The translations under genes were made by a program, and so were the position numbers. From Streptomyces antibioticus (lineage in GTDB: Bacteria > Actinomycetota > Actinomycetes > Streptomycetales > Streptomycetaceae), in the NCBI RefSeq assembly GCF_002019855.1, contig NZ_CM007717.1:3807636-3871635 (forward strand): a stretch of 64,000 bases of DNA, given 5' to 3'. Of this stretch, positions 9,211-18,026 are shown one piece after another (position 1 is the stretch's first letter; the number at the start of each line of letters is the position of its first letter). The notes under the pieces are model-generated. The model was given only the letters and a program-made list of their open reading frames with translations. It was not told the origin of the DNA and searched no databases.

Positions 9211-9498
9211 TCAGCGCCGATACGGCCGACGGCGTCCGCGCGGCCGGTGCGGATCGAAGAGCTGGCCCGCCATCCCGGCGAGCACCAGCCCGGTGGCGAT
9301 CAGCAGCCCGTCGGGGATCACCACCCCGGTGATCAGTACGGCGAGGGCGACGGCCAGCGCCCACCAGGCGCCGGTGCGCCGGTACTCGCGGGGGCGGGAG
9401 GGGCGGCCCGTGCTCATGGCCCGGGCGAACCGGGGATCGTCGCGCTCGAACCGTGCCGCGAGGGCGATCAGCCTCTCGTCGTCGAACTGGGCGGCCAT
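9211..9498 (-). CDS. DUF3040 family small membrane protein
   Basis: 95 residues. The start at 9498 follows a clear GAAGGAG site, while the longer frame to 9879 is Pro/Arg-rich junk. The N-terminus FDDERLIALAARFERDDPRFARAM is the family signature: a short amphipathic segment with an E-DDPRFA core. Two membrane helices (WWALAVALAVLITGVVI and GLLIATGLVLAGMAG) and a basic tail follow. The family is common in actinobacteria and has no assigned biochemical role. Confidence 0.75.
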   Translation of the reverse strand: MAAQFDDERLIALAARFERDDPRFARAMSTGRPSRPREYRRTGAWWALAVALAVLITGVVIPDGLLIATGLVLAGMAGQLFDPHRPRGRRRPYRR

Positions 9499-9998
9499 GG
9501 CTTCTCCTTCCCGGGACGGGACGCGGCACGGCGCGACGCGGTTCCACCACCGGTCACGGACCGCCGTACGGCGGCGGGTGGGCCGGGGACGCGGATGCGC
9601 GTGGAGCCGAACGTGAGGACGAGCATGAGGGGACGAGCGTCGAGAGGGTGAGCGTGACGAGGCGGGCGGTGCGGGGCCGGTGGTGCGGGCGGACGGCGCG
9701 GGGCCGTCGGTACCGGCCGGTGAGGTGGGACGCGGGCGGACGGGTGCGGCGGGGTGGTCCTCCGGGACGCCGGCACGGGGCCGTTTCTCCGGTGGGGGCC
9801 CCGGCACGGGAGACGTGGTGCGGCTGTCTCGACCGACTTCAGCCTTTCGCCCTTCGGCGTCTCCCGCCATCAGGCTCACCCTGCATTCTTCCTGGGGCCC
9901 GACCCCTACAAACGCCCGTGCGCGTCCCCCATGTCAGGGGTGGGAGCAGGGTCTCCGCCCGCTGGTCCTCGAAGTCGGGCAAGTGAGCGTAACCATGT
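9499..9998. other. 500 bp intergenic stretch left of the IS607-type element
   Basis: No frame here has both a ribosome site and coding character. The left 330 bp is very GC-rich. From about 9,840 composition changes and includes a short hairpin-like segment around CCCCCATGTCAGGGGTGGG (about 9,928-9,946). This right part may belong to the left end of the insertion element, whose exact boundary cannot be set without an empty-site comparison. Confidence 0.4.
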
Positions 9999-10598
9999 AT
10001 GAGTGAGTGTCGTTGCCAGAGCGTGAATCTGACGGAATGGGCGAAGACGCAGGGCGTGCATCCGCAGACCGCCTATCGCTGGTTCCGTGACGGGACCTTG
10101 CCGGTACCGGCTCAGCGGGTCGGGCCGCGCACGATCCTGGTGAACATCAACGCGAACACGACGCCCGAGGCCATCGGGGGTCTGGGTCTGTATGCCCGCG
10201 TTTCCTCGCACGACCAGAAGACCGATCTGGAACGCCAGGTCGCCCGGCTGTCGGCGTGGGCGGCGAAGGCCGGTCACCGGGTCGTTCGGGTCGAGGCGGA
10301 GATCGCTTCCGGGATGAACGGCTGCCGTTCAAAGGCTCGACGTCTGCTGGCCGACCCGAACGTCATCACCGTGGTGGTGGAGCACAAGGACCGGCTCGGC
10401 CGGACGAACGTCGAGCTTGTCGAGGCCACCTTGTCCGCCGCGGGCCGTCGCCTGCTGGTCCTGGACGACGGCGAGGCCGAAGACGATCCGGTGCGGGACA
10501 TGATGGAGGCAATGACGTCGTTCTGCGCCCGCCTGTACGGGCGCAGGTCGGCCAGGAACCGCGCCCGCAAAGCACTGGAAGCCGCCAAGCATGGCTGA
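9999..10598 (+). CDS. tnpA: IS607-family serine recombinase/transposase TnpA
   Basis: 199 residues. The N-terminus (VNLTEWAKTQGVHPQTAYRWFRDGTLP) is a MerR-like helix-turn-helix, which in IS607 lies before the catalytic domain. The catalytic domain begins GLYARVSSHDQKTDLERQV, with the nucleophilic Ser in the YARVSS motif. It continues with the expected VVEHKDRLGR and then a C-terminal FCARLYGRRSARNRARKAL. The length and order match the family. Its stop overlaps the tnpB start by 8 bp (ATGGCTGA), indicating translational coupling. Confidence 0.9.
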   Translation: MSECRCQSVNLTEWAKTQGVHPQTAYRWFRDGTLPVPAQRVGPRTILVNINANTTPEAIGGLGLYARVSSHDQKTDLERQVARLSAWAAKAGHRVVRVEAEIASGMNGCRSKARRLLADPNVITVVVEHKDRLGRTNVELVEATLSAAGRRLLVLDDGEAEDDPVRDMMEAMTSFCARLYGRRSARNRARKALEAAKHG

Positions 10599-12219
10599 CC
10601 TCCGCCCGATCACCGCGCCGTTCGTCGCTCCCGGTCCGTTCGGTGTGGCGGTTCGTACCCGGCTGGGGGACCTCACGCCCGAGGACGAGAGGGTTCTGCG
10701 CACGGTGGGTGCGCACCTGGGCTCGCTCGCCTCGAGGGACCTCAAAGCGCGTTGCAGGGACGGCCTGGAGCACTCCGCCCCGTCATGGGCGGCCCGTAAG
10801 CGGGACCTGACGGCCGAGTCGTCGTCCCGGTGGGCCGGGTCGATCACGAAGGCCACGCATGATCAATGGGCACTCGCCCGGCGCGGCCAGGCCGCGCACA
10901 TCCAGTCCCTCGAAGCCGGTGTCACGACGATCCGGCACCGGCTGTCGCTGCCGGTCGGGATGAAGGGCACCAAGCGGACGCCGGGCGGCTACCGCTGCGC
11001 GCACGAGTGGTTCCACAAAGCACGCCGCCTGCATGTGCTGGAGAACCGGCTCGATCAGGTTCGGGCCGACCGGGAAGCGGGCCGGGTGCAGGTCGTGCGG
11101 GGCGGCAGCCGTCTGCTGGGCACCCGTCACAACCTCGACAAGGCTCAGCTCACGGAGGCCGGGTGGCGTGAGCGGTGGGAAGCCGGGCGCCGGTTCCTCC
11201 GAGCGGACGGCGAGTCGGGGAAAAGGTTCGGCAACGAGACGATCCGCATCACGCCCGAGGGCGAAGTGTCGATCAGGCTCCCGGCCCCGCTCGCCGATCT
11301 GTGCAACGCCAGGCACGGCCGGTACGTACTCGCTGCGAAGGTGCGCTTCCCGCACCGGGGGCAGGAGTGGGCCGACCGTGTGGAGGCGAACCGGGCCGTG
11401 GCCTACCGCATCCACTACGACACAGGGCGCGGACGCTGGTACGTGGACGCCTCCTGGCAGATCCCTCCCGCCTGGACCATCCCGCTCGAAGCCGCCCTCG
11501 TCGAGGGTGTGATCGGCGTGGACACCAACGCCGATCACCTCGCCGCCTGGCGCCTCGACACACACGGCAACCCGATGGGCCGACCACGCCGGTTCTCCTA
11601 CGACCTGTCGGGCAACGCCCAGCACCGCGACGCCCAGGTCCGGCACGCCCTCACGCGCCTGCTGAACTGGGCCAAGACCTGCGGCGTCCAGGCCATCGCG
11701 GTCGAAGACCTCGACTTCCAAGCCGACAAGACAAGAGAGAAACACGGACGCAAACGCCGATTCCGGCACCTCGTCTCCGGCATGCCGACCAGCAGGCTCC
11801 GCGCCCGGCTGGCCTCCATGGCCGACGCCACAGGTATCGCGATCATCGCCGTGGACCCGGCCTACACCAGCAAGTGGGGCGCCCAGCACTGGCAACAGCC
11901 GCTGACCGGCCCCACCCGCACCACCACCCGGCACGATGCGGCGAGCATCGCGATCGGACGACGCGCCCAAGGACACCCGATCCGGCGACGGACGACACCG
12001 CCCCGTGCACACCAGAGCGATATGCACGGGCATCGGACCGTCCAGGCCGACCGGCGTGCCCCTGGGCATGAGGAACCCCGCCCCCGCATCCCCGGACCAC
12101 GGACACGATCCGTGCCGCCGAACGCGGCGAGCACGCGGGCGACCAGGACATCCAAGACCGTTGGGGATGCCCGCGGTGACCAGGCATGGGTCCAGGACTC
12201 ACTCCTGCGCACTGATTAG
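10591..12219 (+). CDS. tnpB: TnpB/OrfB RNA-guided nuclease-family protein of the IS607 element
   Basis: 542 residues. The RuvC-like triad is readable: Asp in GVIGVDTNADHLAAW, Glu in AIAVEDLDFQ, and Asp in TTRHDAASIAIGRRA. The nuclease core therefore looks intact. The four-Cys zinc finger common between the last two motifs is not seen; the matching stretch reads AYTSKWGAQHWQQPL. About 85 residues of Arg/Pro-rich, low-complexity tail follow the last motif, making it longer than typical TnpB. Known TnpB proteins use a guide RNA made from the right end of the element, so the 3' part of this gene may also encode that RNA. Confidence 0.85.
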   Translation: MADLRPITAPFVAPGPFGVAVRTRLGDLTPEDERVLRTVGAHLGSLASRDLKARCRDGLEHSAPSWAARKRDLTAESSSRWAGSITKATHDQWALARRGQAAHIQSLEAGVTTIRHRLSLPVGMKGTKRTPGGYRCAHEWFHKARRLHVLENRLDQVRADREAGRVQVVRGGSRLLGTRHNLDKAQLTEAGWRERWEAGRRFLRADGESGKRFGNETIRITPEGEVSIRLPAPLADLCNARHGRYVLAAKVRFPHRGQEWADRVEANRAVAYRIHYDTGRGRWYVDASWQIPPAWTIPLEAALVEGVIGVDTNADHLAAWRLDTHGNPMGRPRRFSYDLSGNAQHRDAQVRHALTRLLNWAKTCGVQAIAVEDLDFQADKTREKHGRKRRFRHLVSGMPTSRLRARLASMADATGIAIIAVDPAYTSKWGAQHWQQPLTGPTRTTTRHDAASIAIGRRAQGHPIRRRTTPPRAHQSDMHGHRTVQADRRAPGHEEPRPRIPGPRTRSVPPNAASTRATRTSKTVGDARGDQAWVQDSLLRTD

Positions 12220-12226
12220 GAACGGT

Positions 12227-12261
12227 TACATGGGTGCTGTCACCTACATGGGTGCTGTCAC
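12227..12261. repeat. Two tandem 17-bp repeats, 18-bp period
   Basis: TACATGGGTGCTGTCAC occurs at 12227-12243 and again at 12245-12261, separated by one base. The pair lies between the end of tnpB and the histidine kinase gene, about 65 bp before its likely start. It could be a direct-repeat operator for the two-component system or a trace of the element's insertion. Confidence 0.7.
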
Positions 12262-12325
12262 GGATGGCAGCCGTCCGCCTCACCGACCAGGCTGAATCGT
12301 GGAGGCCCGGCGGGTGCGGAGGGCC

Positions 12326-13399
12326 ATGTCGAGGAGGCGATGCGCGGTGCCCCTGTTCTGGCGGATCTTCTTGCTGAACGCCGTCGTGCTGGTGACGGCC
12401 GCCGCGCTGCTGCTGGGACCGGTCACCGTCTCCACGCCCGTCCTGCTCACCGAGGCCGCGGTCCTCACCGGCGGTCTCGCCGCGATGCTGGTGGCCAACG
12501 CGCTGCTGCTGCGGGTCGGGCTCGGTCCGCTCCAGCGCCTCGCCCGCGCCATGCGCACCACCGATCTGCTCCGCCCGGGGCGGCGTCTCACGGTCCACGG
12601 GCACGGCGAGATCGCCGAGCTGATCGCGGCGTTCAACGCCATGCTCGACCGGCTGGAGGACGAGCGCGCCACCAGCAGCGCCCGCGCGCTCTCCGCCCAG
12701 GAGGCCGAGCGCCACCGGATCGCCCAGGAGCTGCACGACGAGGTGGGCCAGACCCTCACCGCCGTCCTCCTCGAACTCAAGCGGGTCGCCGACCACGGGC
12801 CGCCGGAGATGCGCGCCGAACTGCACCAGGTGCAGGAGACCACCCGGGGCAGCCTGGACGAGATCCGCCGTATCGCGCGCCGGCTGAGACCCGGCGTCCT
12901 GGACGAGCTGGGCCTGGCCAAGGCCCTCAAGGCGCTCGCCACCGAGTTCACCAAGCCGGGCCTTTCGGTACGGCACCGGCTCGACCCCGATCTGCCGCCG
13001 CTCGGCCGCGACGCCGAACTCGTGCTGTACCGGGTGGCGCAGGAGGGCCTCACCAACACCGCCCGGCACTCGGGCGCCCAGCACGCCGAACTCGCCCTGC
13101 ACCGCACCCCGTCCGGCGTCGGGCTGATCGTCCGGGACGACGGCAAGGGCATCGGCGACGCGCCCGAGGGCGCCGGTATCCGGGGCATGCGGGAACGTGC
13201 CCTGCTGATCGGCGCCGACCTCACGGTGGGACCCGGCCCGGCCGGGGGCACGACGGTGTCCCTGGCCGTCCCGGTCCCCACCCACCCGAGAGCCACCGCC
13301 GCCGCTCCCGACACCGCCCCGGACTCCCCCGCCGAACCCGACGTCCCCCGCTCAGCCGTCCTCGACCCAGCCGCCCCCGACCCCGACCGGACGCCCTGA
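12326..13399 (+). CDS. NarL-type sensor histidine kinase (HAMP, HisKA_3, HATPase)
   Basis: Two N-terminal membrane helices are followed by a HAMP domain (LQRLARAMRTTDLL to LIAAFNAMLDRLEDE). The HisKA_3 phospho-acceptor box is ERHRIAQELHDEVGQTLTAVLLELK, where the His of ELHDE is modified. The ATP-binding domain has the N box (EGLTNTARHS) and a G box (VRDDGKGIG, then GIRGMRERA). The start is uncertain: ATG 12326 has a close GGAGG, GTG 12347 has AGGAGG at about 10 bp, and the frame reaches 12299. There is almost no periplasmic loop, so it probably senses a membrane or intracellular cue. The response regulator follows 4 bp later. Confidence 0.85.
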   Translation: MSRRRCAVPLFWRIFLLNAVVLVTAAALLLGPVTVSTPVLLTEAAVLTGGLAAMLVANALLLRVGLGPLQRLARAMRTTDLLRPGRRLTVHGHGEIAELIAAFNAMLDRLEDERATSSARALSAQEAERHRIAQELHDEVGQTLTAVLLELKRVADHGPPEMRAELHQVQETTRGSLDEIRRIARRLRPGVLDELGLAKALKALATEFTKPGLSVRHRLDPDLPPLGRDAELVLYRVAQEGLTNTARHSGAQHAELALHRTPSGVGLIVRDDGKGIGDAPEGAGIRGMRERALLIGADLTVGPGPAGGTTVSLAVPVPTHPRATAAAPDTAPDSPAEPDVPRSAVLDPAAPDPDRTP

Positions 13400-13403
13400 C
13401 CTC

Positions 13404-14108
13404 ATGACCGACCAGTCCAAGAACCAGCCCAGGAACCAGCCCAAGGGCCAGGCCGAGCAGCCGCCCACCCGCATCCTCCTCGCCGACGACCACGCGCTCG
13501 TGCGGCGCGGGGTGCGGCTCATCCTGGACGGGGAGTCCGATCTCGTCGTCGTCGCCGAGGCCGACGACGGGGCGGAGGCCGTCGCGCAGGCCCGCGCCCT
13601 CCGCCCCGATCTGGCGATCCTCGACATCGCCATGCCCCGGCTGACCGGCCTCCAGGCCGCCCGGGAACTCTCGCGCGTCCTGCCCGACCTGCGCATCCTC
13701 ATCCTGACCATGTACGACAACGAGCAGTACTTCTTCGAGGCGCTCAGCGCCGGCGCCTCCGGGTACGTGCTGAAGTCGGTCGCCGACCGCGATCTGGTCG
13801 AGGCGTGCCGGGCGACGATGCGCGGGGAGCCGTTCCTGTACCCCGGCGCGGTCAGCGCCCTGGTCCGCAACTACCTCGACCGCGTCCGGGAGGGCCGGGC
13901 GCTGCCGCCGCGGGCCATCACCGAACGGGAGGAGGAGATCCTCAAGCTGGTCGCCGAGGGGCACACCTCGCAGGACATCGCGGATCTGCTGGTCATCAGC
14001 CCCAAGACGGTCGAGCGGCATCGCGCCAACCTGTTGCAGAAGCTGGGGATGAAGGACCGTCTGGAACTCACCCGGTACGCGATCCGGGTGGGTCTCATCG
14101 AGCCGTGA
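13404..14108 (+). CDS. NarL/LuxR-type response regulator
   Basis: 234 residues. The receiver domain begins TRILLADDHALVRRGVRLIL, with the phospho-accepting Asp in LRPDLAILDIAMPRL. Its switch Thr (LTMYDNEQYFFEA) and Lys (GYVLKSV) are present. The C-terminal LuxR HTH reads LTxREEEILKLVAEGHTSQDIADLLVISPKTVERHRANLLQKL-type sequence. It is encoded directly after the kinase, so the two form a pair. The 3' end overlaps the convergent antiporter gene by 14 bp. The regulon is unknown. Confidence 0.9.
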   Translation: MTDQSKNQPRNQPKGQAEQPPTRILLADDHALVRRGVRLILDGESDLVVVAEADDGAEAVAQARALRPDLAILDIAMPRLTGLQAARELSRVLPDLRILILTMYDNEQYFFEALSAGASGYVLKSVADRDLVEACRATMRGEPFLYPGAVSALVRNYLDRVREGRALPPRAITEREEEILKLVAEGHTSQDIADLLVISPKTVERHRANLLQKLGMKDRLELTRYAIRVGLIEP

Positions 14109-15528
14109 GCGGGTCGTCGTCCGGCACGGTGACCGGCTCCCGCTCCGGCGCGGGCCTGCGCTCCAGCGACAGCCCGCGCTCCGGCGAAGGCTCCCGATCC
14201 GGCTCCCGGAGCGAAGGCTGCCGCTCCGCCTCCGGCCCGCCCGCCGACGGCCTCACGTCCTCGACGCCGCCCTCGGCACCCCTCGCGTGCTCAGCGTCCC
14301 CGGCCGCGTCCCCGGCCACGTCTGCGGCCGCCTCCACAGCGGCGTCCGTCGGCTTCCGTCCCGCCCCCATCGCCCTCAGCACCCATGCCAGCAGATGCGC
14401 CCGCTGCGCGACGACCGGGCCCAGCACGGCGAGGACCAGGACGTATCCGGCGATGAACGGCCCGAGCCTGCGGTCGAGACCGGCGCTGGCGGCCATCGCG
14501 GCCAGGATCAGCGCGAACTCGCCGCGGGCGACCAGCGTGGTGGCGATGTCGGCGGCGTGCGTCGGGCCGTAGTGGTACAGCCGGGCGACGAGCAGGCCGG
14601 CGATCACGTTCATGACGATGGTCAGGCCGGCGGCCGCGGCGACCGGGCCGGCGACCGCGGCGACGACACCGGGGTCGATGGCGAGCCCGAAGGCGAAGAA
14701 GAAGATCGCGGCGAAGGCGTCCCGCAGAGGATGGACCAGTTTGCGGATCCGGGGGCCGGACGGGGTCCCGGCGAGGATCAGGCCGACCATGAAGGCGCCG
14801 ATGGCGTCGGCGACCCCGAGGAGTTCGGAGACCCCGGCGACGAGGACGGCCGCGCCGAGGAAGCTGATCACGAGCAGCTCGTTGTCGCGGACCTGGATGA
14901 GACGGCCGATCAGCCGGATGCCGTAGCGGGCGGCGGCGGCCAGCACCAGCAGGAACCCGAACGCTTTGCCGGCCTCCAGGACGATGTTCGTGACGCCCTG
15001 GGCGCCGCCGATGACCGGCTGGAGCGCGGCCAGGTACAGGGCGAGGAAGATGTCCTCGACCACGATGACGCCGAGGATCAGCCGGGTCTCGGGGCGCCCG
15101 ATCCGGCCCTGGTCGATCAGGATCTTGGTGACGATCGCGGACGAGGAGATGCCGAGGACCCCGGCCAGCACCAGCGCCTCGCGGACGCCCCAGCCCAGGG
15201 CGAGGCCGAAGCCGAGGCCGGCTCCGACGTTCAGCGCGAGATAGATGCCGCCCGCCGCCAGCAGCCGTCGGCCGCCGCTGCGCAGGTCGTCGACCTGGAA
15301 CTCCAGCCCCAGATAGAACAGGAGCAGCACGAGACCGAGCGCGGAGAGCATCTCGAAGTCGTGCGCGTCCTGGACCAGGACGAGCCCCGGGGTGTGCGGG
15401 CCGAGCAGTATGCCGGCGAGCATGAACAGCGGGATGGTCGGGAGTCCGATCTTGCCCCCCAGCCGGGCGAGAACGGCGGCGGCGACGAAGGCGCCGCCCA
15501 TGGCCAGCAGCGTGTCAGCATGTCCCAC
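14095..15528 (-). CDS. Second CPA2-family cation/proton antiporter
   Basis: 477 residues from a GTG start (GAAGGCGGTGAT upstream). The membrane domain is of CPA2 type: LLLFYLGLEFQVDDL, GISSSAIVTKILIDQGRIG, GVADAIGAFMVGLILAGT and LVARGEFALILAAMAAS. About 80 residues of Glu/Arg/Pro-rich tail follow. It resembles the antiporter at 7205-8539 but has a different tail and no adjacent KhtT-like gene. The ion is not determinable from sequence. Confidence 0.85.
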   Translation of the reverse strand: MGHADTLLAMGGAFVAAAVLARLGGKIGLPTIPLFMLAGILLGPHTPGLVLVQDAHDFEMLSALGLVLLLFYLGLEFQVDDLRSGGRRLLAAGGIYLALNVGAGLGFGLALGWGVREALVLAGVLGISSSAIVTKILIDQGRIGRPETRLILGVIVVEDIFLALYLAALQPVIGGAQGVTNIVLEAGKAFGFLLVLAAAARYGIRLIGRLIQVRDNELLVISFLGAAVLVAGVSELLGVADAIGAFMVGLILAGTPSGPRIRKLVHPLRDAFAAIFFFAFGLAIDPGVVAAVAGPVAAAAGLTIVMNVIAGLLVARLYHYGPTHAADIATTLVARGEFALILAAMAASAGLDRRLGPFIAGYVLVLAVLGPVVAQRAHLLAWVLRAMGAGRKPTDAAVEAAADVAGDAAGDAEHARGAEGGVEDVRPSAGGPEAERQPSLREPDREPSPERGLSLERRPAPEREPVTVPDDDPLTAR

Positions 15529-15662
15529 GGATCACCGCCTTCGCATACGTGTACGGTCGTCGCGGTCGCTTCACATCGCGGGGCTGGATACCGGCCCTCC
15601 TTCGTTCACGGCGTGCGGTGGGTGTGATCCACGCTTTCACGACCGTGCCCCTCACAACCATC

Positions 15663-15697
15663 GGTGCCGACCCCCATTTCGCGTGGGGGCCGGCACC
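15663..15697. terminator. Hairpin terminator downstream of the flotillin operon
   Basis: Inverted arms of 14 bp with one mismatch (GGTGCCGACCCCCA and TGGGGGCCGGCACC) around a 7-base loop. It lies 23 bp beyond the flotillin stop on the minus strand and before the antiporter gene. Confidence 0.65.
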
Positions 15698-15719
15698 CAT
15701 GAGAAGGTAAAACCGCAGG

Positions 15720-17180
15720 TCAGTCGGTTACTTCGACCTTCCCGTTGAGCGCCGCCGGGTCGGTCGTGGCGGCCGCGCCGGCCGTGCCCGCGGTGACCTC
15801 GGCGGGCGCGCTGTCACGCCGCGTGATGCCCTTGAGCAGTTCGGCGAGGTCGAAGCCGGTGGTGGCGCCGAGGAGTTCCATGCCCTGGGCGACGTTGTCG
15901 GCGACCGCGCGCGGCAGGCGGCCCGCGCCGTCCGTGGAGATCACGGTCATCTTCTCGATCGCGCTGAGCGGCTCGGACGCCTTGGCGACCACCTGCGGCA
16001 GCACCTCGACGAGCATCTGGAGGACGGCCGCGTCGCCGTACTGGTCGAAGGCGTCGGCCTTCTTGCGCATGGCCTCGGCCTCGGCGGAGCCCTTCGCGGC
16101 GATCGCGGCGGCCTCGGCCTCACCCTCGATGCGGACGGCGTCGGCGAGCGCGGCGCGGTGCGCCTTCTCGCCCTCACCGGTGAGCCGGGAGCGCTGGGCG
16201 TCGGCCTCGGCCTGCTTGACCAGGGCGACCCGGCGGGCCTCGGCCTCCTGCTCGGCCTGGTAGCGGGCGGCGTCGGCGGGCTTGCGGACCTTGGTGTCCA
16301 GCTCACGGTCGGTCAGCGCGGCCTGGCGCTCGGCGACCTTCTCCTGCTCGCTGAGGACCTCCTGCCGACGGGCGGCCTCGGCCAGCGGACCGGCCGCCGC
16401 GGCGCGGGCCGCGGCCTCGTCGGTCTCGGCCTTGATCTCGGCCTGCTTCAGCGCGAACGTGCGCTGGGCGACGGCGATCTCCTCCTCGGCCTTCAGCCGG
16501 GCCTGCTCGGCGGCCCGCCGGGCCACGGCCTCGGCGATGTCGGCCTCCTGCTTGGCGCGCGCGGCCTCGGGGCGGCCGAGGTCCTCCAGGTAGGAGCCCT
16601 CGGTGGTGATGTCCTGGATCTGGAAGGCGTCCAGCACGAGGCCCTGGCCGGAGAGGCTGGCCTCGGCCTCCTCCGCGACCTGCCCGGCGAACGCGGCCCG
16701 GTCCCGGATGACGTCCTCGACCGACATCCGGCCGACGATGGCGCGCAGCGCGCCGGACAGCACTTCCTGGGTGAAGCCGACGATGCCGTCCTGCTGCATC
16801 AGGAACCGCTGGGCGGCGGCGCGGATCGAGTCCTCGGTGCCGCCGACCTTGACGATCGCGACGCCTTCGAGGTTGGCCTTGATGCCGCGCAGGGTGACCG
16901 CGCCGCGCACGGCGACGGGGATGTGCCGCGAGGACAGGTCGAGGGTGAACCGCTGCTGCACGAACGGCACGACGAACACTCCGCCGCCGACGACGACCTT
17001 CTGGCCGCTGTTGTCGGTGAACACCCGCCCGGTCTCCGGGTCGGTGGCCGTCTTGCCGCGCCGGCCGGTGACGATGAACGCCTCGCTCGGTCCGGCCACC
17101 TTGTACCGGGTGACGACGACGAGCGCGAGCAGCACGAGGAGGACGAAGACCCCCACGACCGCGAGTACGACTGGACTCAT
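15720..17180 (-). CDS. Flotillin-like SPFH-domain membrane protein
   Basis: 486 residues. One N-terminal membrane helix (VVLAVVGVFVLLVLLALVVV) is followed by an SPFH domain (YKVAGPSEAFIVTGRRGK through DAFQIQDITTE, about residues 25-190). A long Ala/Glu/Lys/Arg-rich coiled coil (about 200-400) comes next. The C-terminus contains the flotillin-type segment LVEVLPQVVAKASEPLSAIEKMTVIST. The family organises membrane microdomains. The NfeD-like gene lies just upstream on the same strand, 57 bp away, the same pairing as YuaF/FloT in Bacillus. Confidence 0.9.
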   Translation of the reverse strand: MSPVVLAVVGVFVLLVLLALVVVTRYKVAGPSEAFIVTGRRGKTATDPETGRVFTDNSGQKVVVGGGVFVVPFVQQRFTLDLSSRHIPVAVRGAVTLRGIKANLEGVAIVKVGGTEDSIRAAAQRFLMQQDGIVGFTQEVLSGALRAIVGRMSVEDVIRDRAAFAGQVAEEAEASLSGQGLVLDAFQIQDITTEGSYLEDLGRPEAARAKQEADIAEAVARRAAEQARLKAEEEIAVAQRTFALKQAEIKAETDEAAARAAAAGPLAEAARRQEVLSEQEKVAERQAALTDRELDTKVRKPADAARYQAEQEAEARRVALVKQAEADAQRSRLTGEGEKAHRAALADAVRIEGEAEAAAIAAKGSAEAEAMRKKADAFDQYGDAAVLQMLVEVLPQVVAKASEPLSAIEKMTVISTDGAGRLPRAVADNVAQGMELLGATTGFDLAELLKGITRRDSAPAEVTAGTAGAAATTDPAALNGKVEVTD

Positions 17181-17237
17181 GAGAGTGCCCCCACATCACG
17201 TACGGAATGAACAGAAAAAGATCGAGGCCGGCGGGGC

Positions 17238-17747
17238 TCAGCGGTCGACGGGGCGGACCACGACGGAGGTCGCCGACGGCGCCGCCTCCACCCACACCTC
17301 GGCGCCCCGGGCGATCGCCACCGCGCTGCGCGCCGCGCACTTCACCGGCTGCCCGGCGAGCCGCAGCAGCACCTCGCCGTAGCCGCCCATGGGAATGGCG
17401 GTCACGACCTTGCCGGCCGTGCCCACGAGGTCGTCCCCGCGCGGCGCGACGGCGGTCCGCCCGCGCATCAGGGCGCGTGAGAAGCGGTACGTCGTCCAGG
17501 CCGTGCCCGCGCCGAGAACGGTGCCGACGGCCGTGGCGCCCACCGGGCCCGCGCCGGCCGCCCCCATGGCGATGGCCCCGCCGAATCCGAGCATCGCCGT
17601 GAATCCGGCGATGACGGGCAGCGAGAGCCAGCCGTCGAACAGGCCGTCCAGCGCGCCGTCGAAGACTCCCTCAAGAATTCCGTCGAAGACCAGCGACAGG
17701 GCGAGCAGCGCGACCCCCGTGAAGCCGAGTCCGAGAAACCAGGCCAT
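17238..17747 (-). CDS. NfeD-like membrane protein paired with the flotillin
   Basis: About 169 residues; ATG 17747 chosen, with GTG 17753 two codons upstream also possible after GAGAGGGGG. Hydrophobic helices occupy the first 90 residues. A C-terminal small beta domain (DDLVGTAGKVVTAIPMGGYGEVLLRLAGQPVKCAARS, ending VWVEAAPSATSVVVRPV) matches the OB-fold of NfeD proteins. Co-transcribed with and upstream of the flotillin gene, it probably acts with it at the membrane. Confidence 0.75.
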   Translation of the reverse strand: MAWFLGLGFTGVALLALSLVFDGILEGVFDGALDGLFDGWLSLPVIAGFTAMLGFGGAIAMGAAGAGPVGATAVGTVLGAGTAWTTYRFSRALMRGRTAVAPRGDDLVGTAGKVVTAIPMGGYGEVLLRLAGQPVKCAARSAVAIARGAEVWVEAAPSATSVVVRPVDR

Positions 17748-18026
17748 GCGCACCGTCCCCCTCTCACCTGCCGCCGGTCTCCGGCGTGGGTCGATCCTCG
17801 CATACGGGTGCCACCGGGTTCATTGCCGTGTTCCGGCAGTCTTGGCGCCCTTTTCCATGCCGTACTCACGCGTACGTGACCATGTCCTCACCCTCCGGTT
17901 CGGGCCGGTTCCTGTCACCGTCACGTCACAGGTCGGCTATCGGGCGAACCTTCTGGTTCGTCCGCTCTGTCTGCCTGCACGGGGCGCCGAGAGCCGGTGC
18001 CCGCACGATCTGCCTCGGGGGACTCG

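Larger units (their letters stand above)
9989..12229 (+). mobile_element. IS607-type insertion element (serine transposase plus TnpB)
   Basis: Two overlapping genes, a small serine recombinase and an OrfB/TnpB, are the classic IS607 layout. The limits proposed here are a short inverted pair, GTAACC at 9989-9994 and GGTTAC at 12224-12229. Members of this family usually lack terminal inverted repeats and do not duplicate the target, so these limits are only a guess. It sits between a DUF3040 gene and a two-component system without obviously breaking either. Confidence 0.7.

Noticed and set aside
9989..12229. GTAACC/GGTTAC as true terminal inverted repeats of the IS element
   Set aside because: Six bases can match by chance and IS607 elements normally lack such ends; used only as a provisional boundary.
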